A stretch of DNA of 64,000 bases from Anaerolineae bacterium (GTDB lineage: Bacteria; Chloroflexota; Anaerolineae; Aggregatilineales; Aggregatilineaceae), in contig JAHDLB010000026.1 in assembly GCA_018432315.1 (NCBI GenBank), forward strand, positions 31,975 to 95,974. The letters run 5' to 3'. Made by a program: the position numbers and the translations under genes. Positions 45,474-54,578 of this stretch are shown here, in pieces (within the stretch, counting starts at the first letter, position 1; each line of letters starts with the position of its first letter). The notes under the pieces were generated by a model. The model saw only the letters and a program-made list of their open reading frames with translations, was not told the origin of the DNA and searched no databases.

Positions 45474-46565
45474 ATGATTTTGGGGATCATCATCTCGGTT
45501 TTCATCCCTCTGGCGTTTCTGTACATCATCTGGACCTTCGACATCTACCAACTCAGCCGGGTCCCGGTGCTGTTCGGCGCGCTGCTGTGGGGATGGTTCA
45601 CGTTCGCGGTGGCGCTGAACGTTCAGAACGCGCTGATGCGGGCCGGGATGCTGGACTTCTGGCAGATCTCGCTGTTCAACGCGCCGGTGCTCGAACAGCT
45701 TCTCAAAGCCACGTTCCTGATCTGGCTGGCGTCGCAGATGCGGCTGCGCAGCGCGATCGACGGCGCGGTGTACGGCTTCGCTGTCGGGACCGGGTTCGCG
45801 ATGGCCGAAAACCTGCTGTACGTCAGCGGCACGCCGGATCGCGCCCTGGGGATCGCGCTGGCGCGCGTGCTGTCGGTCAGCCTGATGCACGCTTACACGA
45901 CGGCGATCGTCGGCACGGTAGCCGGGGCGAGCCAGTACATGGCGCAGCAGGCCCACACCCGCCGGATCGGGCTGGCGCTGCTGGTCAGCGTCATGCTGCA
46001 CGGGCTGTTCAACCGGCTGGTGATGACGGTCGACGGGCTGCCGCTGATCAGCGTGGCGATCGCGATTGGCCTGGGCGGGACGGCGCTCATCGCGCTGGCG
46101 ATGCAGCGCGCCCTGCTGGCCGACATAGCGCTCATCGGGCGCGAGCTGGGCACGCTGGCCCCGGCGCTGCCCACCCTGGAGGCGCTCACTCCGCCGCAGC
46201 TTGCGGCGCTGGCCGCCGAGGCGGGCGCCGATCGCCAGGGCCAGCGCGAGCTGGTCCACGCGTACATCGCGCTGCACGCCGAGCGCAGCGTCCTGCGGCG
46301 CGGCCTGGAGCAGAACGAGCGTCCCCAATTCGACGCGGTGCTGGCCGGGCGGCTGGCCGCCATCGACCGGCGCCTGGAGCACCTGCGGGACCAGATGGGG
46401 CTGTATGCCTGCGTCTGGCTGGGCGCGGTGCTGTATGGGTCGCATCACGGCAAGTGGGACCAGGTCCGGGGCCGGCTGATGGCCCGCCAACCCGCCCCGG
46501 CACGGGCCCTCGACCTGCGCCAGCGGGCGCCGGTCCGGTCGAGCAGGCACACCACACACGCTTGA
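45474..46565 (+). CDS. PrsW-like intramembrane metalloprotease
   Basis: 363 residues from ATG 45474 (a GTG 48 bp earlier is a weaker alternative). About eight membrane helices fill residues 1-230; the C-terminal 120 residues are soluble. PrsW family (PF13367) motifs are recognisable: LEQLLKATFL (motif 1, usually EExxK), FAMAENLLY (motif 2), LMHAYTTAIVG (motif 3) and MLHGLFNRL (motif 4). The first motif has Gln where the second Glu is normal, which may weaken metal binding. PrsW cleaves anti-sigma factors in Bacillus; a sigma-system partner is not nearby. Confidence 0.75.
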   Translation: MILGIIISVFIPLAFLYIIWTFDIYQLSRVPVLFGALLWGWFTFAVALNVQNALMRAGMLDFWQISLFNAPVLEQLLKATFLIWLASQMRLRSAIDGAVYGFAVGTGFAMAENLLYVSGTPDRALGIALARVLSVSLMHAYTTAIVGTVAGASQYMAQQAHTRRIGLALLVSVMLHGLFNRLVMTVDGLPLISVAIAIGLGGTALIALAMQRALLADIALIGRELGTLAPALPTLEALTPPQLAALAAEAGADRQGQRELVHAYIALHAERSVLRRGLEQNERPQFDAVLAGRLAAIDRRLEHLRDQMGLYACVWLGAVLYGSHHGKWDQVRGRLMARQPAPARALDLRQRAPVRSSRHTTHA

Positions 46566-46755
46566 GTCCCCGATTCCTCCATCGGGCCAGCGCGCGGCGG
46601 CTGCGGCACACCATGCCCGAGGTCGCCGCGCCGCGATCCGACGCCCGCCGTACGCTCACCCTCCGGCCATCTAGACAAACGCCCCACAGACACGCTATAC
46701 TTCGGACGCTGAACGATAGTCACTCATTGCGACAGTAAGAAATGCAGGTAGGCTC

Positions 46756-47406
46756 GTGAACCGACTATTCGCTCGACTCATCCTGGCTGCGGCGGGGCTG
46801 GCCCTGCTGGCCGCCCCCGGCATCGGGACCGGCCTCAGCAGCGCCCAGACCGAAACCGGCGCGATCTGTGTGGCGACGTTCGCCGATGCCAACGGCAACG
46901 GGCTGCACGACGAAGGCGAGGGCTCCCTGGCCGGCGTCAACGTGAACCTCGCGACGGATGGCGCGATCATCGCGACGCACGTCACCACCGGCGACCCGGC
47001 GGGGCACTGCTTCGAATCGCTGCTGCCCGGCATCTATACCGTCACCTTCACCGACAGCCCCACCTACCGCGCGACGACCTCCACCGAGGGCACGTTCGCC
47101 CTGGACGGCGGCCAGCGCCTGACGATCAACGACTTCGGCGCGGTGTCGATCCCGCCGGAGGCGCTGCGCGCCGAAGTGGCCGCCCAGATCGCCGCCGCGG
47201 AGCCGGACGAGGAACCGCTCGATACGTCGGTGCGGCTGCTGCTCTCGACGGTGGGCTCGATGGTGGTGATGATCTTCCTGATTGGCGTCGGGGCGATCAT
47301 CTTCGGCCTGTCCGACAGCCGGCGCAAGCGCCCGGCTCCGCGCCCCGGCCAGCCGCTACCCCCGGCGCCCACGCAGATCCGGCCCCCGGAGCCGCGCACC
47401 GACTAG
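46756..47406 (+). CDS. Secreted SdrD B-like domain protein with C-terminal membrane anchor
   Basis: 216 residues from GTG 46756. Signal peptide (about 1-30, ending SSAQ), an SdrD B-like beta-sandwich (CVATFADANGNGLHDEGEGSLAGVNVNL, then CFESLLPGIYTVTFTDSPTYRAT, about 35-125) with the calcium-binding-like DANGNGLHDEGEG loop, a spacer, one membrane helix (about 165-187) and a basic Pro-rich tail (SRRKRPAPRP). The domain should sit outside the cell. A TATACT box lies at 46697-46702. It is followed by the LCP gene after 98 bp. Confidence 0.7.
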   Translation: MNRLFARLILAAAGLALLAAPGIGTGLSSAQTETGAICVATFADANGNGLHDEGEGSLAGVNVNLATDGAIIATHVTTGDPAGHCFESLLPGIYTVTFTDSPTYRATTSTEGTFALDGGQRLTINDFGAVSIPPEALRAEVAAQIAAAEPDEEPLDTSVRLLLSTVGSMVVMIFLIGVGAIIFGLSDSRRKRPAPRPGQPLPPAPTQIRPPEPRTD

Positions 47407-47504
47407 CCGCCGCGCGCCCTGGCACGGGTCCGGCTTTCAAAACGCCCGGCAGCATGGTATAAAAGAACGGCATACCGTTCGCATACCTGTTGCCGGAGCC
47501 GAGT

Positions 47505-48866
47505 TTGGCCGACTTCACCGAAGACAGCATCCAGACCGAGCAAGACCTCGCACAGCCCGATCCGGAACCGGGCGGCGGTGCCGCTTTGCCCGGCGCTGCT
47601 CCGGCCTTGCCGGATCCGGCAGACGTGCCGAACGAGACACCGGGCGCGCCCGGCGCAGAACCTACCCGGCGCGCCCGGTCGCCCAACGCCGGCCACTGGT
47701 ACGCCCTGCCCGGCATCGCGGCCCCCGCCGGTGACTCCGAGGACGTTCACCGGACGGCCGGCCCGCGCCGGAGCCGGACGCGCCAGACCACCCGCGACCG
47801 GGTCCGCCGGCGCAAGCTGAAGCGCATGAGCGGCGCGCCGGATGACTGGGCGTGGGTGACCATCGCCTCGGCGCTGGTCGGCGTGACCGCGGTGATGACG
47901 ATGATGATCTTCTTCCTGTACCGCGCCGCCAACAGCACGGGCAGCACCACCGCGACCAGCATCCCCGGCGTGGAGCCGACCTCGATGTTTTACACGGGCG
48001 AGGGCGGCCTGCTGGGCGACCAAAGCATGGTGATCCAGCCGTGGAGCGGCAGCGAGCGCTTCACCGTGCTGGTGATGGGCATGGACAAGCGCCCCGGCGA
48101 GACGGGCTTCGCCTACCTGACCGACACGATCATGATCGTCAGCCTGGACCCGCAAAAGCAGCGCATCGGCGTGCTGAGCGTCCCGCGCGACCTGCAGGTC
48201 GAGGTCCCCGATTTCGGCGTGCAGCCGATCAACACGGTGTATCGCCTGGGCGAGCTGGACGGCCCCGGCGGGGGGTCGCTGCTGGCGATGACGACCGTCC
48301 AGTACAACCTGGGCATCCCGGTCAACGAGTACGTCGTGGTCGATTTCGAGACGTTCATCACCCTGATCGACCTGATCGGCGGGGTGCAGATCAACGTCGA
48401 GCACACGATCGACGATCCCGAATACCCGGACATGAATTACGGCTACGACCCGTTCTACCTGGATGCTGGCTGGCAGCACCTGGACGGGACGACGGCGCTC
48501 AAGTTCGCCCGCAGCCGCCACCAGACCGACGACATCGACCGCGCCCACCGCCAGCAGCAGCTCCTATACGCCGTGCGCGACAAGGTCGTGTCGGCGCAGA
48601 TGCTGCCCGAGCTGGCGGCCAAAGCCTACCCGCTGTGGGCCGAGCTGCGCGACGGCATCGACACCGGCCTGGACATCGACCAGATCCTCGAGCTGGCGTG
48701 GTATGCCAAAGACGTCCCCCGCAACAACATCGTCACCGGCGTGATCGGCTGGGATTACATCGTGGCCGAAAACTGGAATGGCCGCCCCATCATCCGCCCC
48801 AACCGCGAGCGCCTCGGCACGCTGATGGAGCAGGTCTTCGGGCCGGACTACAACCAGCAGCCGTAA
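47505..48866 (+). CDS. LytR-CpsA-Psr (LCP) family protein
   Basis: 453 residues from TTG 47505, chosen because GGAG lies 6 bp upstream; the alternative TTG at 47490 has none. A disordered Pro/Asp-rich cytoplasmic end with a basic patch (RRSRTRQTTRDRVRRRKLKR), one membrane helix (about 125-150), and the exported LCP domain (about 185-390): RFTVLVMGMDKR, LTDTIMIVSLD, IGVLSVPRDLQV, and GTTALKFARSRHQTDDIDRAHRQQQLL. The conserved Arg/Asp residues are intact. LCP enzymes transfer lipid-linked glycans to peptidoglycan or protein; in this phylum the acceptor is unclear. A TATAAA box lies near 47457. Confidence 0.88.
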   Translation: MADFTEDSIQTEQDLAQPDPEPGGGAALPGAAPALPDPADVPNETPGAPGAEPTRRARSPNAGHWYALPGIAAPAGDSEDVHRTAGPRRSRTRQTTRDRVRRRKLKRMSGAPDDWAWVTIASALVGVTAVMTMMIFFLYRAANSTGSTTATSIPGVEPTSMFYTGEGGLLGDQSMVIQPWSGSERFTVLVMGMDKRPGETGFAYLTDTIMIVSLDPQKQRIGVLSVPRDLQVEVPDFGVQPINTVYRLGELDGPGGGSLLAMTTVQYNLGIPVNEYVVVDFETFITLIDLIGGVQINVEHTIDDPEYPDMNYGYDPFYLDAGWQHLDGTTALKFARSRHQTDDIDRAHRQQQLLYAVRDKVVSAQMLPELAAKAYPLWAELRDGIDTGLDIDQILELAWYAKDVPRNNIVTGVIGWDYIVAENWNGRPIIRPNRERLGTLMEQVFGPDYNQQP

Positions 48867-49008
48867 CAGACCCCCCCAAGGTTTGAATCTCGTAAATTCC
48901 CCCGCTTTCTATAGTTTTCCTGTGCTTTGTTAATGGATTTCTATTACTTGTTCGATACACTGTTATCGCTGCTGATGCAGAGAGTATCACATGCCGGAGG
49001 CGAGATTT

Positions 49009-49638
49009 GTGAAGACGGACAACACTCACCCGGACCCGGACCGCGACGAGCAGATCGCCGAAGACACCGCCGCGGACCCGGTAGTCGAGGACGAAGCGAC
49101 CCAGACGGTCCCAGACGAGCAGGCAGCCGCGGACGATCCCGGCGCGCCCGCCGCTGAGGACACGCTGGCTGAGGAAGGCGAAGTACCATTGACCGCACAA
49201 CTTGAACAGGCCGAACTGCGCGCCGAAGAATACCTGGACAGCCTGAAGCGCGAGCGCGCCTCGTTCCAGAACTACCGGAAACGCGTCGAGCACGAGCGCG
49301 TCGAACAGCAGCGTATGGCGACCGGCAACGTGCTGATGAAGCTACTGCCGATCCTGGACGACTTTCACCGCGCGATGGACGCCATCCCCGACGAACAGCG
49401 TAACGAGTGGTTCGAGGGCGTGGCGCTGATCCAGCGCAAGCTGGAGCGCTTCATGCAGGACGAAGGCGTCACCGAGATCGACGCGCTGGGCCAGGTATTC
49501 GATCCGAACTTCCACGAGGCGGTGGGAGTCGACGGCGATGCCGGCGCCGAGAGCGGCACCGTGACGCAGGTGCTCCAACGGGGCTACAAGCACGGTGACC
49601 GGGTGCTGCGTCCGGCCATGGTGCGGGTTGCGGAATAG
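49009..49638 (+). CDS. grpE: GrpE nucleotide exchange factor
   Basis: 209 residues from GTG 49009, which has GGAGG 8 bp upstream; the in-frame ATG at 48991 has no such site. A long acidic disordered N-terminus (about 1-55), the coiled-coil helix (LEQAELRAEEYLDSLKRERASFQNYRKRVEHE), and the four-helix and beta-wing part (MKLLPILDDFHRAMDAIP, then DPNFHEAVGVDG, TVTQVLQRGYKHGDRVLRPAMVRVAE). It drives ADP release from DnaK. It is followed 54 bp downstream by dnaK, forming the operon grpE-dnaK-dnaJ. No CIRCE element is visible upstream. Confidence 0.95.
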   Translation: MKTDNTHPDPDRDEQIAEDTAADPVVEDEATQTVPDEQAAADDPGAPAAEDTLAEEGEVPLTAQLEQAELRAEEYLDSLKRERASFQNYRKRVEHERVEQQRMATGNVLMKLLPILDDFHRAMDAIPDEQRNEWFEGVALIQRKLERFMQDEGVTEIDALGQVFDPNFHEAVGVDGDAGAESGTVTQVLQRGYKHGDRVLRPAMVRVAE

Positions 49639-49692
49639 GCCGACGGACCAACGGAATTATCTGACGTTCAAACATCAACATGAGGTGACACT

Positions 49693-51597
49693 ATGGGTAA
49701 GATTATCGGTATAGACCTGGGGACGACTAACTCGGTGGTGGCCGTCATGGAAGGCGGCGAGCCCACCGTGATCGCGTCCGCGGAGGGCGGGCGCCTGATT
49801 CCGTCGGTGGTCGCCGTCAACAAGCAAGGCGAGCGTCTGGTCGGCCAGTTGGCCCGCCGCCAGGCCGTCATGAACCCGGAAAACACGATCTTCTCGGTCA
49901 AGCGGTTTATGGGCCGCAAGTTCGAGGATCCCGAGGTGCAGAAGGCGCTCAAGTCGACCCCGTATAAGGTGAGCGCCGCGCCGAACGGCGATGTGCGCGT
50001 CCACATGGGCGACCAGGCGTACAGCCCGCCGGAGATCTCGGCCATGATCCTGCAGAAGATCAAAGCCGACGCCGAGGCGTACCTGGGCGATGAAGTCACC
50101 CAGGCGGTGATCACCGTCCCGGCGTACTTCAACGACAGCCAGCGCCAGGCGACCAAAGACGCGGGCCGCATCGCCGGCCTGGAAGTGATGCGCATCATCA
50201 ACGAGCCGACGGCGTCCTCGCTGGCCTATGGCATGGACAAGAAGCAGGACGAAACGCTGGCCGTGTACGACCTGGGCGGCGGTACGTTCGACATCTCGAT
50301 CCTCGACGTGAGCGAGGGCCTGATCGAAGTGCGCTCGACCAACGGCGACACGTTCCTGGGCGGCGACGACTTCGACGAGCGGATCATCAACTGGCTGGCC
50401 GACGAGTTCAAGAAAGACCAGGGGATCGACCTGCGCCAGGATCGCCAGGCGCTCCAGCGCCTCAAAGAGGCCGCCGAGAACGCGAAGAAGGAACTCTCGA
50501 CCACCATGTCGGCGGAGATCAACCTGCCGTTCATCACGGCGGACGCCAGCGGCCCCAAGCACCTGAATATGACGCTGTCGCGCGCCAAGCTCGAAGACCT
50601 GGTCAGCGACCTGATCCAGCGCTCGATCGACCCGTGCCGCCGCGCGTTGGAAGACGCCAACCTCAAGGCTGGCGACATCAACGAGGTGCTGCTGGTCGGC
50701 GGTATGACCCGTATGCCGGCCATTCAGGAAGCGGTCAAGAAGTTCTTCAACAAGGAACCGAACAAGAGCGTGAACCCGGATGAGGTCGTGGCGATTGGCG
50801 CGGCCATTCAGGCGGGCGTGCTGGGCGGCGAGGTCAAGGAAGTGCTGCTGCTGGACGTCACCCCGCTGACCCTGTCGATCGAGACGCTGGGCGGCGTGGC
50901 GACCCCGCTCATCGAGCGCAACACGACCATCCCGACCAAGAAGAGCCAGGTCTTCAGCACGGCGTCGGACGGGCAGACGCAGGTCGAGATTCACGTCCTG
51001 CAGGGCGAGCGCCCGATGGCTGCCGACAACAAGACGCTGGGCAAGTTCATCCTGGACGGCATTCCCCCGGCGCCGCGCGGCGTGCCACAGATCGAAGTGA
51101 CGTTCGACATCGACGCCAACGGCATCCTGAACGTGACCGCGCAGGACAAAGCGACCGGGCGCGAACAGAAGATCACCATCACCGCCAGCAGCGGCCTGAA
51201 CGAGAGCGAAATCGAGCGGATGGTGAAGGAAGCCGAAAAGCACGCGTCGGAAGACGCCCGCCGCCGCGAGCAGGTCGAGCTGCGCAACCGCGCCGACAGC
51301 ATGATCTTCACGGCGGAAAAAGCCCTGCGGGACTACGGCGCGCAGGTGCCCGAAGACACGAAGAAGGACATCGAGGGCAAGATCGAAGCCGTGCGCAAGG
51401 CGCTGGAAGGCAGCGATACGGACGCCATCAAGAGCGCGTCGGACGAGCTGGGCATGGCGATCCAGCAGATCGGCTCCAGCATGTACGAGGCGCAGCCCGG
51501 CATGGACGGCCAGCAGCCCGGCGGCGATGGCTCCGGCCCTGGCTATGGCGAGCCGAACGACGAAGACGTGATCGAAGGCGACTTCACCGAGTCCTAA
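49693..51597 (+). CDS. dnaK: Chaperone protein DnaK (Hsp70)
   Basis: 634 residues, full length, ATG 49693 with GAGGTGA upstream. Actin-like ATPase domain: [67 protein letters not shown] and [13 protein letters not shown]. Substrate-binding domain: [37 protein letters not shown]. The C-terminal helical lid ends in a Gly-rich tail and [11 protein letters not shown], close to the bacterial consensus EEVVDADFEE. It folds and protects proteins with GrpE and DnaJ. Confidence 0.98.
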   Translation: MGKIIGIDLGTTNSVVAVMEGGEPTVIASAEGGRLIPSVVAVNKQGERLVGQLARRQAVMNPENTIFSVKRFMGRKFEDPEVQKALKSTPYKVSAAPNGDVRVHMGDQAYSPPEISAMILQKIKADAEAYLGDEVTQAVITVPAYFNDSQRQATKDAGRIAGLEVMRIINEPTASSLAYGMDKKQDETLAVYDLGGGTFDISILDVSEGLIEVRSTNGDTFLGGDDFDERIINWLADEFKKDQGIDLRQDRQALQRLKEAAENAKKELSTTMSAEINLPFITADASGPKHLNMTLSRAKLEDLVSDLIQRSIDPCRRALEDANLKAGDINEVLLVGGMTRMPAIQEAVKKFFNKEPNKSVNPDEVVAIGAAIQAGVLGGEVKEVLLLDVTPLTLSIETLGGVATPLIERNTTIPTKKSQVFSTASDGQTQVEIHVLQGERPMAADNKTLGKFILDGIPPAPRGVPQIEVTFDIDANGILNVTAQDKATGREQKITITASSGLNESEIERMVKEAEKHASEDARRREQVELRNRADSMIFTAEKALRDYGAQVPEDTKKDIEGKIEAVRKALEGSDTDAIKSASDELGMAIQQIGSSMYEAQPGMDGQQPGGDGSGPGYGEPNDEDVIEGDFTES

Positions 51598-51613
51598 GGC
51601 GAAGCGCACCACC

Positions 51614-51654
51614 AACAGCGCCCAGGGAGCAGGCCGTGCCCTGAGCGCTGTTTT
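51614..51654 (+). terminator. Intrinsic terminator after dnaK
   Basis: AACAGCGC (51614-51621) pairs with GCGCTGTT (51645-51652), with AGGG/CCCT inside, followed by TTTT. It lies 17 bp after the dnaK stop, so dnaJ may need its own promoter or partial read-through. Confidence 0.7.
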
Positions 51655-51726
51655 CGCATCTGGCGAATTCTCCCTTGTACACACCGGGCGCACTACGCTA
51701 GAATCTCCCGTATCGAGGAACGCACC

Positions 51727-52884
51727 ATGGAACGGACTATGCCACGAGATTACTATGACGTACTGGGCGTGTCCCGCAGCGCTTCAAAGGACGACATCAA
51801 ACGCGCGTTTCGCCGGCTGGCGCGCCAGTATCACCCCGACGTGAGCGACGCGCCGGACGCCGAAGAACGCTTCAAGGAGGTCAACGAGGCGTATCGCGTG
51901 CTCTCGGACGACGACAAGCGCGCGGCCTACGATCGCTTCGGCCACGCCGGCGTGAACGGCGGGATGCCGGGCGGCTTTGGGGGATTCAGCGGGGGCTTTC
52001 CGGGATTCGACGAAATTTTCGAGGAGTTCTTCGGCGGGTTCGGCATGGGCACGCGCCGCCGCCGGTCCGGGCCGATTCAGGGGCGCGACCTGCGCTACGA
52101 CCTGACGATCGACTTCGAGCAGGCGGTGTTCGGGGCCGAGGTCGATATCGAGGTCAAGCGCCGCGACACGTGCGACGTGTGCCACGGCAGCGGCGCCAAG
52201 CCGGGCACCAGCCCCCGCACCTGCCCCGACTGCAACGGCACCGGCCAGGTCCGGCAGGTCCGGCAGACGTTTCTGGGCAGCATGGTCAACGTGAGCGACT
52301 GCCCGCGCTGCCGTGGGCGCGGCGAGATCATCGACTCGCCGTGCGAGCAGTGCGCCGGATCGGGCATCGTGCAGAGGGCCCGCAAGCTGACCGTGTCGAT
52401 CCCGCCCGGCGTGGACGACGGCACGCAGATCCGGCTGGGCGGCGAGGGCGAGCCCGGCCAGCGCAACGGCCCGCCCGGCGATCTCTACGTGGTGCTGCAC
52501 GTCACGCCGCACGAATTCTTCAAACGCCGCGACAGCGACATCATCCTGGAAGTGTCGATCAACGTGGCGCAGGCCGCGCTGGGCGATTCGATCCACGTGC
52601 CGACCGTCGATGGCGAAGAGGAAGTGACCGTGCCCCCGGGAACACAGTCGGGCAAGGTGATCCGGCTGCGCGGCAAGGGCGTGCCCAGGCTGCGGCGCGA
52701 CGGCACGACGTCCGGGCGCGGCGACCAACTGCTGGTGATCACGGTCGACATTCCGACCAAGCTCACCAAAGAGCAGCGCGACTTGTTCGAAGAACTGAGC
52801 CAGACGTTGGGGAAAGAGGTCACGCCACAGAAAGCCGGTCGCGGCTTCATGGACCGCGTGGCCGACTTCTTCAGCGGTACGTGA
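51727..52884 (+). CDS. dnaJ: Chaperone protein DnaJ (Hsp40)
   Basis: 385 residues from ATG 51727, with GAGGAA 7 bp upstream. J domain with the HPD tripeptide (YHPDVSD), a Gly/Phe-rich region (about 75-110), four zinc-finger CxxCxGxG units ([32 protein letters not shown]), and the C-terminal substrate-binding domain. It stimulates DnaK ATPase and delivers clients. It follows dnaK by 129 bp, with a terminator hairpin between, unlike tightly packed dnaK-dnaJ pairs. Confidence 0.97.
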   Translation: MERTMPRDYYDVLGVSRSASKDDIKRAFRRLARQYHPDVSDAPDAEERFKEVNEAYRVLSDDDKRAAYDRFGHAGVNGGMPGGFGGFSGGFPGFDEIFEEFFGGFGMGTRRRRSGPIQGRDLRYDLTIDFEQAVFGAEVDIEVKRRDTCDVCHGSGAKPGTSPRTCPDCNGTGQVRQVRQTFLGSMVNVSDCPRCRGRGEIIDSPCEQCAGSGIVQRARKLTVSIPPGVDDGTQIRLGGEGEPGQRNGPPGDLYVVLHVTPHEFFKRRDSDIILEVSINVAQAALGDSIHVPTVDGEEEVTVPPGTQSGKVIRLRGKGVPRLRRDGTTSGRGDQLLVITVDIPTKLTKEQRDLFEELSQTLGKEVTPQKAGRGFMDRVADFFSGT

Positions 52885-52905
52885 GGCGGCGTGAGAGCGC
52901 CAGAC

Positions 52906-52945
52906 GAGAAATGGGCACCCTGCTGGAGGGTGCCCATTTCTCTTG
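52906..52945 (+). terminator. Intrinsic terminator after dnaJ
   Basis: A perfect 16-bp stem (52906-52921 with 52927-52942) around a 5-base loop GCTGG, followed by a weak T-rich start (TTG). It lies 21 bp after the dnaJ stop. Confidence 0.8.
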
Positions 52946-53024
52946 CGCGTATCACTTTGAGGAGGAGGACAGGGCCCACTGGTCACGATGGGGCTACGAT
53001 AACTGGTTCAGCACGCGTCAATGA

Positions 53025-53152
53025 GGGCCCCGTCAAGTTCTATGATAGCACATTTTTTGAGACTGGCAATATATCTATCATAAAAATCTAGAATTTTATA
53101 TGGTTTTCTAACACTCCATTCATTTTTACTTGATCGCAACGAGGGCGAAGGC
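53025..53152. other. AT-rich control region upstream of prmA
   Basis: About 128 bp of low GC content between the dnaJ terminator and prmA. Contains TTGAGA and several A/T runs (for example near 53058 and 53080), fitting a promoter, but I cannot fix a single -35/-10 pair. No gene. Confidence 0.4.
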
Positions 53153-54073
53153 ATGGATTGGATCGAGGTGTTTGTCGAAGTGGACGGCGAGGCCGCCGAA
53201 GCGGTCGCCGACGTGTTGCAGCGCTACGGTCACCAGGGCGTGGTCATCGAGCAGCCCGGCTTCCCGATCGAGGTCTGGCCGGACGAGATCCCGCCCGCCG
53301 ACCGGTTGATCGTGCGGGCGTACTTCCCCGCCGACGAGCGCGCCGAGGACGCCAAACAGCGGCTCCGCGAGGCGCTGTGGCACCTGGGCCGGCTGTACCC
53401 CATGCCGGAGCCGACCTTCAACACCGTCCGCGACGAGGACTGGGCCGAGGCGTGGAAGAAGCACTATCACCCGGTCCGCCTGGGCCGCCGCCTGTACATC
53501 CGCCCCGAATGGAGCGCGATCCCCGACATGCGCCCGGACGACATCGTGCTGGCGCTCGACCCCGGCATGGCCTTCGGTACCGGCACCCACCCCACCACGC
53601 AGCTCTGCCTGATCGCCGCCGAGGAACTGCTCGCCGGGTGGCCCGCGGTGGACGTGCTCGACCTGGGCTGCGGATCGGGCATTCTGGGCATCGCGGCAAT
53701 CAAGCTGGGGGCGCGGCGCGTCCTGGCGCTGGACACCGACCCGCTGGCTGTGACGTCCGCCCAGGAAAACGCGGCGCGGAACGGCATCACCGATCAGATC
53801 ACGATCCAGCAAGGCAGCCTGGACACGCTGCGCGCCTCGCCGCGCCATTTCGACCTGCTGCTGGTCAACATCCTGGCGAAAGTCATCGTCGAGATGTGCG
53901 ACCAGGGGCTGGGCGACGTGCTGCGCGAAGGGGGCAAGGCTGTCTTCAGCGGCATCATCGAGGACCAGGCGGATGACGTCGAGGCGGCGCTGCACCGGGC
54001 CGGGCTGGAACCCTACCGGCGGCGCGCCCAGGGCGACTGGGTCCTCATCGAGGCGCGCAAACCGCCGCTGTAG
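53153..54073 (+). CDS. prmA: Ribosomal protein L11 methyltransferase
   Basis: 306 residues. The N-terminal substrate domain (about 1-115) and the class I SAM-dependent fold with LDPGMAFGTGTHPTTQLCL, VLDLGCGSGILGIAAIKLGA, VLALDTDPLAVTSAQENAARNG and LLVNILAKVI identify PrmA (the NILA block takes the place of the usual NPPY-like motif). It trimethylates several lysines and the N-terminus of L11. The preceding 128 bp are AT-rich and likely hold its promoter. A terminator of the convergent epimerase follows at 54091. Confidence 0.94.
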   Translation: MDWIEVFVEVDGEAAEAVADVLQRYGHQGVVIEQPGFPIEVWPDEIPPADRLIVRAYFPADERAEDAKQRLREALWHLGRLYPMPEPTFNTVRDEDWAEAWKKHYHPVRLGRRLYIRPEWSAIPDMRPDDIVLALDPGMAFGTGTHPTTQLCLIAAEELLAGWPAVDVLDLGCGSGILGIAAIKLGARRVLALDTDPLAVTSAQENAARNGITDQITIQQGSLDTLRASPRHFDLLLVNILAKVIVEMCDQGLGDVLREGGKAVFSGIIEDQADDVEAALHRAGLEPYRRRAQGDWVLIEARKPPL

Positions 54074-54090
54074 CCCGCGCCGCGCACCGC

Positions 54091-54127
54091 AAAACACAAA
54101 AGCGGCGGCACCCACCGGCGCCGCCGC
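54091..54127 (-). terminator. Intrinsic terminator of the epimerase gene
   Basis: GCGGCGGC (54102-54109) pairs with GCCGCCGC (54120-54127); on the minus strand the stem runs into T-rich TTTTGTGTTTT (54091-54101). It lies 20 bp beyond the epimerase stop at 54148. Confidence 0.75.
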
Positions 54128-54147
54128 CACCTCTCACCGCCGCGCAA

Positions 54148-54552
54148 TCACTCCGGCAGTTCGTAGAGTTCCACCAGCACGCCGCCCGCGCTCTTGGGAT
54201 GCACGAACGCGTAGCGCGTCCCTTCGTCGCGCACGCGCGGCGTCTCGTTGATCATCTCGACGCCGTGGCCGGTCAGCCGGGCGATCACCGCGTCGATGTC
54301 GTCCACCTCGACGCACAGGTGATGCATGCCCTGGCCCTTCTTGGCGAGGTACTTGCCGATCCCGCTGTCCGGATCGGTCGGCTCCAGCAGCTCGATCTCG
54401 CTCTCGCCCAGCGGCAGAAACGCGATATCGACGTTCTCGCCGGGGTTTGCCTCGGTCTTGCTCAGCGGCAGGCCCAGCGCATCGCGCCAGAATCGCAGCG
54501 CGGCGTCCAGGTCCTCGACCACGATGGCTACATGGTTGATGCGGTTGATCAT
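54148..54552 (-). CDS. mce: Methylmalonyl-CoA epimerase
   Basis: 134 residues, one VOC-family unit of two beta-alpha-beta modules. ATG 54552 has AAGGAGACGTG upstream. Sequence: INHVAIVVEDLDAALRFWRDALGL (metal His), then VDIAFLPLGESEIELLEPTDPDSGIGKYLAKKGQGMHHLCVEVDDIDAVI (Gln/Glu and His ligands) and the C-terminal GGVLVELYEL (Glu). This is the standard methylmalonyl-CoA epimerase pattern, which interconverts (S)- and (R)-methylmalonyl-CoA for the mutase. It is the last of three minus-strand genes with the membrane TIM-barrel protein and acyl-CoA dehydrogenase. Confidence 0.93.
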   Translation of the reverse strand: MINRINHVAIVVEDLDAALRFWRDALGLPLSKTEANPGENVDIAFLPLGESEIELLEPTDPDSGIGKYLAKKGQGMHHLCVEVDDIDAVIARLTGHGVEMINETPRVRDEGTRYAFVHPKSAGGVLVELYELPE

Positions 54553-54578
54553 CACGTCTCCTTCACTGCCGGGCGCCG

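Noticed and set aside
48867..49008. CIRCE/HrcA operator before grpE
   Set aside because: TTAGCACTC-N9-GAGTGCTAA is not present; only an AT-rich stretch without a clear inverted repeat.
49675..51693. Long open frame opposite dnaK (about 670 codons)
   Set aside because: Exact antisense of a conserved gene. Such frames arise from GC-rich third positions. No domains.
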